Shown: piece by piece, positions 51,018-59,541 of the stretch
Layout of the letters: the number at the start of each line of letters is the position of its first letter
How positions within the stretch are numbered: position 1 is the first letter of the stretch
Assembly (NCBI RefSeq): GCF_008868155.1
Contig: NZ_WBKR01000003.1
Coordinates: 32,703-96,702 of the forward strand
Origin: Micromonospora sp. ALFpr18c
Lineage (GTDB): Bacteria; Actinomycetota; Actinomycetes; Mycobacteriales; Micromonosporaceae
Direction: 5' to 3'
Length of the DNA stretch: 64,000 nt
The notes under the pieces: generated by a model
What the model saw: the letters and a program-made list of their open reading frames with translations, nothing else
Databases searched by the model: none
What the model was told of the DNA's origin: nothing
Program-made: the position numbers and the translations under genes

Positions 51018-53003
51018 TCACTGCACGGAGAAGAAAATCCGCGGCGTGGACCAGGTCAACGCCTCGCTCGCCGGCGCGATCACCGTGCTGGCCGCACCAT
51101 CGACGGCCAGGTCGGCCGTCGGGTCGAACGGCACGGCGCGCAACGTGCCGTCGGTCCCGCCGTACACGATCCGGCCGTCCACCCAGGCCATCCCCCGCAC
51201 CGCCGACCAGGTGACGGTCGCCGTCGGAAGGGTGAACTCGGTGGCGCCCAGATAGTTACCGTCGATCTCGAAATAGCGGTAGTAGAGCGCGTTGGCGCCG
51301 CTGCGGGTGTAGTAGAGCCGGCCGTTGAGGTAGAACGCGCCCGTCATGCCCGCGGCGTTGAACCAGTCGTTGAACCCCGACGACTCCCATGGGACGCCGA
51401 TGGCACCGCCGTTGAACATCGACACGTCGAGGCGGCTGCCGGTGGGCGTGCCGGCCACCGTGTGCGCCCAGTAGATGCGGTCGCTCACCCGCCAGGTCGC
51501 CCCGGCGCCGGTGTAGTTGGGCTGGCTGACCGTGGTCGGGACACCGACGCTCGTGCCCGTGAACGCCACCTTGGCCACCTCACCCTCGCCCGTGCCGAGG
51601 TACAGGTTGCCGGTACTCGCGGTCGGTGGGTTCTTCGGGGCGAAGGTGCGACCACCGGCGAGCGGGAACATGCCGAGGCGTCCGTGGTACTCACTGCGCA
51701 TGCCGTCGGAGTTGTGCCCGAAGTAGAGCCCGTCGCTGCCCCGCCAGAGCACCGGCACCTGCGAGCCCCAGTTGCTGGTGCCCGCTGGCATGGACGCACT
51801 GCCGCGGCGACCGGGGTTCCAGGCGACCGGGAGGCCCGTCGCCGGGGTGACGGCGGCGATGCCGAGCCGGTCGATCGCCCCGGCGCCGGCCGCGTCGCTG
51901 GCGTTCGGGTTGTTCAACCAGCGGAAGTGCCCACCCAGGTAGATGACGTTGTCGGCCACCTCCACCGAGGTGATGGTGTCGTTGCCGGTGTAGTCGACCC
52001 AGGTGCCGAGTTGGCCGCTGCCCCGGTGCGCGGTCTCGAACCGGATCAGCACGTCGCAGTACGCGGCCGGCCAACCGGCGCCGCCGTTGGTGCCGACGAC
52101 GAACCAGCTGCCGTCCGCGCTGAACTTCAGGTCCTGCACGTAGTGGACGAAGGTCGTCGGCGCCGCGCACGGCGGGGCGAACTTCTCGGTGCTCCAGTCC
52201 AGCACCGTCGGCGTGCCCGAGAGGTCGATCATCGCCATCTGGTTGCGGGACAGGCCGTTGACCAGGGTGAAGTTACCCCCGGCGACCATGGTCTGCCCGT
52301 CCGGGGTGACATCGATGGTCCAACCGTACGAGCCGGTGCCGTGCCGCCCGACGGTGGCGTTGATGGTGAAGGTCGGGTCGATCGCGCCGGTGGTCGCGTT
52401 GAGCCGGCCCAGCCCCGAGTGCGCGGTGCCGTTCAACCAGTTGAAGGCGCCGGCCACGTAGAGCCAGTTGCCGCGCAGCACCATGTCCCGGACCATGCCG
52501 CCGTCGGAGCGGCCCACCCAACCGCCGACGGTCGCCCCGGTCGTGGGGTCCAGCGCCACGAGGTCCAACCGGGCGACGCCGTTGACGTTCTTGAACCCGC
52601 CGCCGACGATCAGCGTGCCGTTCGGGCCGGCGATCAGGGAGTTGACCGGGCCGTCGAGCACCGGCAGGAACGTCGTCGAGATCGTTCCGCTGACCCGGTC
52701 GTACGCGAACAGGTAGCTCTGGGTGATCCACGGGGCGCTGGCGTTCTGCCTGATCTGGGTGAAGCTGCCCCCGACGTACACCTGCGAGCCGACCTGCGCG
52801 AAGGCACGGCTCTCGCCGTCGCGGCCGTGCGGGGTGTTGTCGGCGGGATTGGTCGACACCAGGGTCGCCGTCTCGGGCACCGGCACCACGGCGGCCGAGG
52901 TGACGGATGGAACGTTCAACACCGCGGCGACGGTCACCAGACCGATTGCGGCCGCACGGAACCGGAATCCGGCAGATCGCCAAGAGAGCGAAACTTTGGG
53001 CAC
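51018..53003 (-). CDS. Secreted beta-propeller-like protein (delta-60-type repeats)
   Basis: The 661-residue protein has a long signal peptide (basic start, hydrophobic 17-35, cleavage near PSVTSA). Then come repeated units of the form GGxF...NG...L..L...TG: VYVGGSFTQI (76-85), LIVGGGFKNVNG (131-142), LYVAGAFNWLNG (181-192), MVAGGNFTLVNG (239-250) and a later IYLGGHFRWLNN. This suggests one or two propellers outside the cell. No catalytic motif was recognised. GGAGG lies 6 nt before the GTG. Between Wzz and PAP2 genes, it may bind or organise the exported polysaccharide. Confidence 0.75.
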   Translation of the reverse strand: MPKVSLSWRSAGFRFRAAAIGLVTVAAVLNVPSVTSAAVVPVPETATLVSTNPADNTPHGRDGESRAFAQVGSQVYVGGSFTQIRQNASAPWITQSYLFAYDRVSGTISTTFLPVLDGPVNSLIAGPNGTLIVGGGFKNVNGVARLDLVALDPTTGATVGGWVGRSDGGMVRDMVLRGNWLYVAGAFNWLNGTAHSGLGRLNATTGAIDPTFTINATVGRHGTGSYGWTIDVTPDGQTMVAGGNFTLVNGLSRNQMAMIDLSGTPTVLDWSTEKFAPPCAAPTTFVHYVQDLKFSADGSWFVVGTNGGAGWPAAYCDVLIRFETAHRGSGQLGTWVDYTGNDTITSVEVADNVIYLGGHFRWLNNPNASDAAGAGAIDRLGIAAVTPATGLPVAWNPGRRGSASMPAGTSNWGSQVPVLWRGSDGLYFGHNSDGMRSEYHGRLGMFPLAGGRTFAPKNPPTASTGNLYLGTGEGEVAKVAFTGTSVGVPTTVSQPNYTGAGATWRVSDRIYWAHTVAGTPTGSRLDVSMFNGGAIGVPWESSGFNDWFNAAGMTGAFYLNGRLYYTRSGANALYYRYFEIDGNYLGATEFTLPTATVTWSAVRGMAWVDGRIVYGGTDGTLRAVPFDPTADLAVDGAASTVIAPASEALTWSTPRIFFSVQ

Positions 53004-53187
53004 GCTACGCCTCCAAATTGGACGACAACCCCGGTAGCGTGCCTCGTCTGTCGCGATCCGCGATATCCGCCGATTGGGCCGTCGCCGGGGCCACCTGACG
53101 ACGCCGAGCATTCCCGTGCGCATTTCCGTGTCGGATGTCGGACTCGCCGGTGGCACACCGAAGTCCCGCAGCATTCGCGCAGACGGT

Positions 53188-54081
53188 TCAGGTGGCGACA
53201 CCGGCTTCAACGGGGACCGCGGGTTCGGACCGGGCGGGTGGACGCACCCGGCCCTCGGCCACAAGCACCGCGAGCGCCATCACACCGAACAACAGGGTGG
53301 CGAAAATCCAGCCACCGATCACGTCCGTGAGCCAGTGCTTTTCCGCATAGATCCGGGTGTAACCCTCCACCGAGATCAACAGGGCCACCACGGTAGCGAG
53401 CGCAATTCGACCGCGTCGCGGGATGTTCCAGGTCAGCCCCGCCAACACCGCGATGGTGCCGAAGGTGAGCATGACCCGGGCGCATCCACCCGAGGGATAG
53501 GTGCCGACGTCGGTGGGCGGGTGACCCCGGTCCACGGTCAGCGCCAGAATCTGTTGGGTGTACTGCTCGACGACGAACTGCAACGGCATCGCGACCAACG
53601 GGATCCACCACCGACGGCGTCGCCAGGCGATGGCGAACGCGACCGCCGCGACCACGGTGACCCACTTCAACGGGTACCGGTCCCCCAGTGCGGTGACGAA
53701 CGAGTTGACATCGGCCCACACGTCGACACGGCGGGCGTGGACGTAGTCGAAGACCGGGTGATCGACGGACGGCTCCAGGCGCGACAGCGCCTCGCCGAGC
53801 GGCCAGCAGACCGCCACCACCGCCGCGCACCCGGCGAGCAGCACGACAAGAGCGGCACCGTAGCGGCCGACCGCGTCGGTGAGCCCGGCCACCGCGACGC
53901 GCAGCCGCTCAGCCGCTCCGCTCACCCGTACGGCCGGCGCCCATCGAGTGGCGACCACGGGGACCAGGATCGCCGGCACCAGTACCGACATCGCCCCCAG
54001 CGCGTAGATCAGGACCACCGTCGGGCACCGCCGCTCGCTCGACTGACGGCTGGCCCTGCCACGTCCATGGCGTACCGCCAC
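53188..54081 (-). CDS. PAP2-superfamily membrane phosphatase
   Basis: The 297-residue protein has six or so hydrophobic helices and the PAP2 motifs in order: a DRGHPP element, TYPSGGCAR (where PSGH is usual) and YTRIYAEKHWLTDVIGGW (the SRxYxxxHxxxD motif). It may dephosphorylate undecaprenyl pyrophosphate or another lipid pyrophosphate, recycling the carrier used for polysaccharide export. Gly replacing His in the second motif is notable, since that His usually acts in catalysis. The GTG start is the first available and has a weak Shine-Dalgarno. Confidence 0.83.
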   Translation of the reverse strand: MAVRHGRGRASRQSSERRCPTVVLIYALGAMSVLVPAILVPVVATRWAPAVRVSGAAERLRVAVAGLTDAVGRYGAALVVLLAGCAAVVAVCWPLGEALSRLEPSVDHPVFDYVHARRVDVWADVNSFVTALGDRYPLKWVTVVAAVAFAIAWRRRRWWIPLVAMPLQFVVEQYTQQILALTVDRGHPPTDVGTYPSGGCARVMLTFGTIAVLAGLTWNIPRRGRIALATVVALLISVEGYTRIYAEKHWLTDVIGGWIFATLLFGVMALAVLVAEGRVRPPARSEPAVPVEAGVAT

Positions 54082-54391
54082 GTGGTGTCCGCCGAGATCA
54101 TTCGGTCCCCCTCACCGGGTCGCCGCGGCGGCCCCGCAAGGAGCCCAGCGGACAGTTTCCTGGACAGGATCAACCACGCCGGCTCCGCACGTGGCAATCG
54201 ATGCAGGACACGCTAAGGGAATCCGGGCAACCTGCGATAGTCGTCGTCGCGCCTGTCGCAGGCTGCCCACCACGGGAGTGTCGTCATGACGACATTCGCC
54301 ACCGCCGGGCCAATGGCCGAGCGCCGCTATTGCCCGTACGTCGCATTCACGACATCGGCGCAGGCCGTCGTCCGCACACCGGCACGGTTTC
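54082..54391. other. 310-nt intergenic region with two inverted repeats
   Basis: Between the PAP2 and GH26 genes there is no credible gene. It contains a 13-bp inverted repeat with one mismatch (54225-54237 and 54256-54268), likely the GH26 terminator, and a perfect 16-bp palindrome TGTCGTCATGACGACA (54279-54294) that resembles an operator. A plus-strand ATG at 54286 with GGGAG upstream opens a 79-codon frame that runs into the GH26 3' end; I do not consider it a gene. Confidence 0.6.
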
Positions 54392-56092
54392 TCAACGGCT
54401 CACGCCGGTGGGTTGCCGCAGATGCGGATCCCGGCCGGCCTGCGCGAAGCCGGCCACCGCCGACGCGTCGTGGTTCATCGTCATGTCACAGGTCGCACTG
54501 CGACTGGTCATGCCCGGCGAATTGAAATAGATGGCGGCCTTGATCTTCGGATGCGCCTTCAGCGCCGCCGGGAACTCCTGGAACCAGCGCTGCTTGGCAC
54601 CCGGGTCGGCGGCGTTGAAGTTGGTGCCGAACTCGGCGAGCATCCTCGGCTTGCCGGCGCCGATACCGCTCGCGTCCAACCAGCGGTAGAAGTCACCCAC
54701 GGTCGTGCTCGGACTCTTCCACACCGTGCTGCCGTTACAGACGTGGAAGTTGTACGGGTCGTAGGCCACCCAGTCGACGTAGCGGTCACCGGGGTAGAGG
54801 CCCGGGTAGCGGGCGTGGTGGCCGGACCAGCCCATCATCGTCCAGACCCAGACCGCGTTGGTCGCGCCGGCCTTGGCGAACCGCTCGTACACGTACCGCC
54901 AGGCCCGGACGAAGTCGGCGTCGCTGCCCTTGGCCGGCTCGTCCTCCGGCTCGTGGTCGAAGCCCATGAACACCGGAACCCCGGCGGCGCGGATCCGGCC
55001 GGCGACCGCGTCGATCGTGGCGTCCTGCCGGCCGCTGTAGACGTCGGCCCACGTCAGGGTCGTACCGGCGGAGAAGTTGCGGGACTCCCAGGCGAAGAAC
55101 ATCAACCGGCCCTCGCGCATCTGCTGCGACTCGTACGCGTCGGGGAAGGCCCCGTTGTTGCCGGCGTTGGAGAAGTCGTGGTAGCGGTGCACGATGTCGA
55201 ACTTCCGCCCGACCTGCGCCTCCACGTCGGTGATCGCCGTGCCGTAGTCCCAGCCGCCGCCCGCCCCGGCGGGCGAGTACATGCCCCACCAGGCACCGCA
55301 GGAGGGCACCAGCTTGTCCGACACCGAGCCGCACTTGCCGGGCGGGATGGTGGAGGTCCCCGTCGGGCTCGCCGTACGGGTCGGCGTGAGCGTCGGTGAC
55401 GGCTTCGGAGCGGCGGTGGTCGGCGGCGCGCTCGGCGACGGCGTCGGCCGGGTGCTCGGCGTCGACGGCGGCCGGGCGGCGATGTCGTAGCTGATCACCA
55501 GGCTGGGCCGCAGGTCCGGGTTGCGGTTCTCCGCCGACGCCCAGTAGATCCGGGTGTCCAGACCGGCTTGGGCCAGCGACACCGTCCACGTGCCGTTGCC
55601 GGTGACCAGGGTGGACACGTCCCACTCGTTGACGCCCTTGGACACACCGGTCACCGTGTCCAGCGCGGCGCCGGCCGGCACCGGAGCCGGGCGCGTCTCG
55701 CGGGCACTCAGCGGCGAGGCGTGCGCCGACACCGTCGCGGCGAACTGCTGCCACGTGTGCACCCGCAGCGTCGCCCGGACGTTCACCGCCGCGGCCGGCA
55801 CCGTGGTCACCGTGAACTCGATGACCGCCTCGCGGCCGCCACGCGGGTTGCCGTCGCAGCGCGTCGGGCAGGTCGCCAGGGTCGCCTTGGCGGCGTTGTC
55901 ACCGTCCTGCGACACCACCGTGGCGGTGGTGTCCGCCACCGCCCGGATCGACAGGTCGTCGCTGGCCAACAGGGGCATCATCGTGGCGACGATGCCGGCC
56001 ACCACCGAGCCGCCGACCACGCCGATGGCGATCGCCTTGCGCCGGGGTCCGGAGCGGAACCGGGTGATGCGGTGCAGTCCGTGCCTGGTCAA
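54392..56092 (-). CDS. Exported GH26-like glycanase with N-terminal DNRLRE-like domain
   Basis: I start this 566-residue protein at TTG 56092, with GGGAG 5 nt upstream; no ATG or GTG fits. A hydrophobic segment (20-43) exports or anchors it. Residues about 52-205 form a DNRLRE/CBM-like beta domain ending ENRNPDLRPSLVISYDI. A Pro/Thr/Ser linker covers 207-250. The catalytic domain (about 264-560) is GH26-like, with the probable acid/base Glu381 in FMGFDHEPEDEP and nucleophile Glu487 in MLAEFGTNF. It may trim or release the polysaccharide made by this locus. Confidence 0.82.
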   Translation of the reverse strand: MTRHGLHRITRFRSGPRRKAIAIGVVGGSVVAGIVATMMPLLASDDLSIRAVADTTATVVSQDGDNAAKATLATCPTRCDGNPRGGREAVIEFTVTTVPAAAVNVRATLRVHTWQQFAATVSAHASPLSARETRPAPVPAGAALDTVTGVSKGVNEWDVSTLVTGNGTWTVSLAQAGLDTRIYWASAENRNPDLRPSLVISYDIAARPPSTPSTRPTPSPSAPPTTAAPKPSPTLTPTRTASPTGTSTIPPGKCGSVSDKLVPSCGAWWGMYSPAGAGGGWDYGTAITDVEAQVGRKFDIVHRYHDFSNAGNNGAFPDAYESQQMREGRLMFFAWESRNFSAGTTLTWADVYSGRQDATIDAVAGRIRAAGVPVFMGFDHEPEDEPAKGSDADFVRAWRYVYERFAKAGATNAVWVWTMMGWSGHHARYPGLYPGDRYVDWVAYDPYNFHVCNGSTVWKSPSTTVGDFYRWLDASGIGAGKPRMLAEFGTNFNAADPGAKQRWFQEFPAALKAHPKIKAAIYFNSPGMTSRSATCDMTMNHDASAVAGFAQAGRDPHLRQPTGVSR

Positions 56093-56193
56093 GGAAACTC
56101 CCTGTGTCTGCTGCCGTAACGCTGAGCAGCGTATCCACGACCAGGGCATGTCGTACGGACGACAGTTTCCCGTAAGCGCGTCTTAACTGTCAG

Positions 56194-57021
56194 CTAAGAA
56201 AGCCGCTGGTCCAGGGCGGCTCGCATGGCCTCGACGGGGGCGCGCACGCCGGTGAACTGCTCGAACTGACCGACCGCCTGGGCCAACAACAGGTCCAGTC
56301 CGGACACCACCCGCAGGCCCGCGGCGAGAGCGGACTCGGCCAGCGGCGTCGGCCACGGATCGTAGAGCGCGTCGAAGAACACCGCCCCCGTCCGCCAGGT
56401 CGCCGTGCCGGCCAGCGGATCGGCGACCCCCTTCGGCACGGTGGAGACGACCACGTCCGCAGCGGCGAGGCACCGGTGCGCGTCGGCCCAGTCGGCCGAG
56501 GTCAGCGCCACACCCACCGTGGCCGCCACCGGCCGCAGCTCGTCGACCGCCTCCGGCCGACGGGCCACCACCGTCACCGAGGAGCAGGCCAGCTGCGCGG
56601 CGGCGGCCAGCGCGGCGCGTGCCGTGCCGCCCGCGCCGAGCACCGTCAGGGCGGCACCGGACACCACCCCGGCCTCGGTGAGCACGTGCACCATGCCGGC
56701 GACGTCGGTGTTGTCCGCATACCAGGAGCCGTCCGGACGACGTACCAACGTGTTGGCCGCGCCGACGGCGGCGGCGACCGGCGACGCGGCGTCGGCGACC
56801 GCGAGCGCCGCCTCCTTGCCCGGCATGGTCACCGACAGGCCTGCCCACTCCGGGCCCAGGCCGGCGACGAGATCCGGTAGCTCCGCCGCCGCGCACTCGA
56901 TCCGGGTGTACGACCAGCCGGTCAACCCGGCGGCGGCGTAGCCGGCGGTGTGGATCACCGGGGAGAGCGAGTGCGCGATGGGCTTGCCCAACACCGCGGC
57001 CCTACGGGTCGACACGATCAC
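56194..57021 (-). CDS. aroE: Shikimate 5-dehydrogenase
   Basis: AroE reduces 3-dehydroshikimate with NADPH. The protein shows LGKPIAHSLSPVIHTAGYAA (shikimate binding), SVTMPGKEAAL, NTDVAGMVHVL and the dinucleotide loop VLGAGGTARAAL. Its NADP Arg pair lies in ARRPEAVDEL. Frame from GTG 57021 gives 275 residues; a second GTG two codons later is equally possible, and no Shine-Dalgarno decides. Normally next to aroC, it is here cut off from the other aro genes by the 15-kb polysaccharide island. Confidence 0.93.
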   Translation of the reverse strand: MIVSTRRAAVLGKPIAHSLSPVIHTAGYAAAGLTGWSYTRIECAAAELPDLVAGLGPEWAGLSVTMPGKEAALAVADAASPVAAAVGAANTLVRRPDGSWYADNTDVAGMVHVLTEAGVVSGAALTVLGAGGTARAALAAAAQLACSSVTVVARRPEAVDELRPVAATVGVALTSADWADAHRCLAAADVVVSTVPKGVADPLAGTATWRTGAVFFDALYDPWPTPLAESALAAGLRVVSGLDLLLAQAVGQFEQFTGVRAPVEAMRAALDQRLS

Positions 57022-57219
57022 CGCCGGGCGCGTCCGAGTGCTCCGCCCTGGTCCGCATCATGTGTCCCACCCTCCCGCACGTGTCGGGTCGACCCTACCC
57101 AGCACGCCCGCCACCGCACCACCGAAACCGGGGCTGCGGCGATCGTCGATCGCTTGACGGCCATCGACGTGAGTGAAAGCATTCCTGCGACGGTACGGCC
57201 GATCGAAAAAGGGGAAACC

Positions 57220-57711
57220 TTGAACAAACGCATTCTCCGCGCCCTCATCGCGATTGCCGCAGCCTTCAGTATTTCGCTGATGGTCGCCGCGCCCGCACGA
57301 GCGGACAGCGCGGCCGGCAGCTGGTCCGACAACCACCAGCTGTGCACGTCCAGTTCCTGCGTGCGGGGCGGCAACATCGTGCGGCTCTGGCAGTCCATCA
57401 TCTGGGCGGACGACCTGAGCGGCACCGTCGGCACCAGCTTCATCGACGGGGAGTTCGGCTCCAACACCGCCGCGAAGACCAGGACCTGGCAGGACGTGAT
57501 GAACATCGGCATCGACGGTTCGGTCGGGCCGCAGACCTGGGGCAAGGCGTACGGTGCGGTCAACCGCAACACCGGCTACGACACGAGCACCCAGACCGGG
57601 TACTTCTACTACGGCTACAACCGCACGTTCGCGTTGCGCAGACAGAACAGCAACGGGGTCTGGACTTTCCTGAATCCCCGCACCGGCACATGGACCGGCA
57701 CAAGCCACTGA
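57220..57711 (+). CDS. Secreted peptidoglycan-binding-like domain protein
   Basis: TTG at 57220, with GGGGAAA just upstream, gives a 163-residue protein with a clear Sec signal (hydrophobic 8-26, cleavage near APARA-DS). The mature part has one PG_binding_1-like domain: GGNIVRLWQSIIW, then IDGEFGSNTAAKTRTWQD and IDGSVGPQTWGKAYG, the classic DGxFGxxT...DGxVGPxTW pattern. A Tyr-rich C-terminus follows. It probably binds cell wall. It lies alone on the plus strand between aroE and mltG, with its own terminator. TTGACG (57154-57159) may be part of its promoter. Confidence 0.82.
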   Translation: MNKRILRALIAIAAAFSISLMVAAPARADSAAGSWSDNHQLCTSSSCVRGGNIVRLWQSIIWADDLSGTVGTSFIDGEFGSNTAAKTRTWQDVMNIGIDGSVGPQTWGKAYGAVNRNTGYDTSTQTGYFYYGYNRTFALRRQNSNGVWTFLNPRTGTWTGTSH

Positions 57712-57745
57712 CAATGACACCGTAAATGGTGTTTCGGGGCTGCCG

Positions 57746-57783
57746 AAAAGGGCTCCCTTCCCGGCCGGGAAGGGAGCCCTTTT
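57746..57783. terminator. Perfect 38-bp palindromic terminator
   Basis: AAAAGGGCTCCC...GGGAGCCCTTTT is a perfect 19-bp inverted repeat (57746-57764 and 57765-57783) with A and T tracts at its ends. It separates the convergent peptidoglycan-binding-like gene and mltG and should terminate in both directions. Confidence 0.95.
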
Positions 57784-57799
57784 GGTGGCCCGCGATGCG

Positions 57800-59011
57800 T
57801 CAGATAATGCCGGCCTCCCGGGCCTTGGCCTCGTTACGCTGGTGCTGTTCGTAATTATCGGCGAACGCGGAGTGGCCCTGCTTGTCGATCGCCACGAAAT
57901 AGAGCCACTTGCCCACCGGTGGGTTCATCGCCCCTTCCAGGGCCGGCTTACCGGGGTTGTTGATCGGGGTGGGCACCAGACCCTTGAGCTTTCGGTTGTA
58001 CGGGTTCTTCGGGTCGTCCAACTCGGACGCCGTCATCTGCTTCGACGACTTGGTCGGCTTGCCGATCGACTCCAGGTAGTAGTTGACCGTGACGTCCATC
58101 TCCAGGCAGTTGCAGTTGAACTCGCCGTACACCCGGTTGTAGGCCACCCGGGCGACCTTGCCCAGGTCGTCCTTGTTGCCGGCCTCGGCCTGGGCCAGCG
58201 AGGCCACGATCAACGCCTCGTACGGGCTGACGCCGCCCCGTTCCTTCTGCACCCGGTCGGCGAACTTCATCTCACCGGTCACCGAGAGGAAGTTGTCCAC
58301 CATCAGCTTGAGGATGCTCTCCGCGGTGGCCTTCGGCGGGATCTCGTACGTGTCCGGGTAGAGGAACCCCTCGACGGACTTGGCGACCTTCTTGCCGTCC
58401 TCGCGGGTGAACCACCAGTCCGGCACGCCGAGCGCCTCGGGGTCCTTCGCCGCGGTCTCGAACTCCTTGACCGGGATCTTGGTCTTGTCGGAGAGCAGCT
58501 TGTAGACGTTCTTGCTGGTGCGCCCCTCGGGGATGGTCAGCCCGTTGACGATCTTGTTCTTCAGGTCGAGCATCGCGGTGACGGCGCTCGCGCCGCTCAT
58601 CTGCCTGCGCAGCTTGTAGGTGCCCGGCTGGATGTTCTTGCTGCGCGAGTTGGCCTCGGCGGCCTCGATGAACGCCTTCCGGCTCTTCACCACATCGGCG
58701 GCGACCAGCGCGTCGGCCATGTCGGCCAGCAGCGCGCCGTTCTTGATCTCGACGGTGATCTCGCCGGAGCCGGCACCGTCGTAGTCAGGCGTGACGAAGT
58801 AGTTCTGGATCCGGTCGAAGCCGTAGAAGGCCCCGCCGCCGATGCCGCCCAGCAGGAACAGGGCCAGCAGCAACGCCAGGAAGGTCTTACCCCGGCCGCC
58901 GCCGGACCCGCCCTTGCCGTTGCGCTTGCGCTTGCGGACGAATCCTCGCCGGTGCCTGCCCTTCTCACCTCGCTCCGGCTCGTCGAACCCCAGGTCCAGA
59001 TCGTCGATCAT
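57800..59011 (-). CDS. mltG: Endolytic murein transglycosylase MltG
   Basis: MltG cleaves nascent glycan strands and so sets their length. The 403-residue protein has a basic cytoplasmic N-terminus (1-41), one TM (about 43-66, FLALLLALFLLGGIGGGAF), a LysM-like region and a YceG catalytic domain. SVEGFLYPDTYEIPP and LVPTPINNPGKPAL are family hallmarks. The catalytic Glu is expected in LIVASLAQAEAG, where the usual ASIVEKE is changed but the Glu is kept. The ATG overlaps the ruvX stop (ATGA). Confidence 0.93.
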   Translation of the reverse strand: MIDDLDLGFDEPERGEKGRHRRGFVRKRKRNGKGGSGGGRGKTFLALLLALFLLGGIGGGAFYGFDRIQNYFVTPDYDGAGSGEITVEIKNGALLADMADALVAADVVKSRKAFIEAAEANSRSKNIQPGTYKLRRQMSGASAVTAMLDLKNKIVNGLTIPEGRTSKNVYKLLSDKTKIPVKEFETAAKDPEALGVPDWWFTREDGKKVAKSVEGFLYPDTYEIPPKATAESILKLMVDNFLSVTGEMKFADRVQKERGGVSPYEALIVASLAQAEAGNKDDLGKVARVAYNRVYGEFNCNCLEMDVTVNYYLESIGKPTKSSKQMTASELDDPKNPYNRKLKGLVPTPINNPGKPALEGAMNPPVGKWLYFVAIDKQGHSAFADNYEQHQRNEAKAREAGII

Positions 59012-59469
59012 TGCGTCCGCCTCCGCTGCGCGTCCAGCCAGCTCTGCAGGATCTCCACCGCGGCCGCCTGGTCGACAACCGCACGTTGACGTTTACCTCG
59101 GACGCCACGCTCGGCAAGCCTACGAGAAGCGACCACGGTCGACATCCTCTCGTCAGTGAGCGTTACCGGGACGGGCGCTATCACATCGACCAGTCGGTCA
59201 GCGTACGCCTTCACATGGACAGCCGCCGGACCGTGCTTGCCCGCGAGATTGACCGGAAGACCGACGACAACCTCGACCGCCTCATGCTCGGCCACCAGAG
59301 CGGCCACCTCGGCGACGTCACTCGGCACCGCGTCCGGTGCCGCCGAGAGATCGCGGGCAAGCGTGACCAGCGGGGTAGCCAGGATCCCGTCCGGATCCGA
59401 ACGGGAGACACCCACCCGCACCTGACCGACATCCACGCCGATGCGCACACCCCGCGTCAGTTCAGCCAC
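59008..59469 (-). CDS. ruvX: Putative Holliday junction resolvase YqgF/RuvX
   Basis: The 153-residue RNase H-fold protein starts RIGVDVGQVRVGVSRSD, with the first catalytic Asp. It continues with VVVGLPVNLAGKHGPAAV and ends with the acidic active-site region TDERMSTVVASRRL and VDQAAAVEILQSWL. YqgF proteins act in 16S rRNA maturation and perhaps junction resolution. The GTG start is chosen by length. It is coupled to mltG and lies after a hairpin behind alaS. Confidence 0.92.
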   Translation of the reverse strand: MAELTRGVRIGVDVGQVRVGVSRSDPDGILATPLVTLARDLSAAPDAVPSDVAEVAALVAEHEAVEVVVGLPVNLAGKHGPAAVHVKAYADRLVDVIAPVPVTLTDERMSTVVASRRLAERGVRGKRQRAVVDQAAAVEILQSWLDAQRRRTQ

Positions 59470-59494
59470 CGACGGTCACCACCAAGGCCCGACG

Positions 59495-59526
59495 AGCCAG
59501 GGCGGACCAAACGGCCCGCCCTGGCT
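59495..59526 (-). terminator. Hairpin between alaS and ruvX
   Basis: AGCCAGGGCGG (59495-59505) and CCGCCCTGGCT (59516-59526) are perfect 11-bp arms around a 10-nt loop, 15 nt after the alaS stop. It may reduce read-through into ruvX-mltG. Confidence 0.7.
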
Positions 59527-59541
59527 GACAGTGATCATCCA

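Noticed and set aside
54286..54525. Plus-strand 79-codon frame with GGGAG before its ATG
   Set aside because: It overlaps the GH26 3' end, its ATG lies inside a perfect palindrome, and the Cys/Ser/Arg-rich product has no family character.
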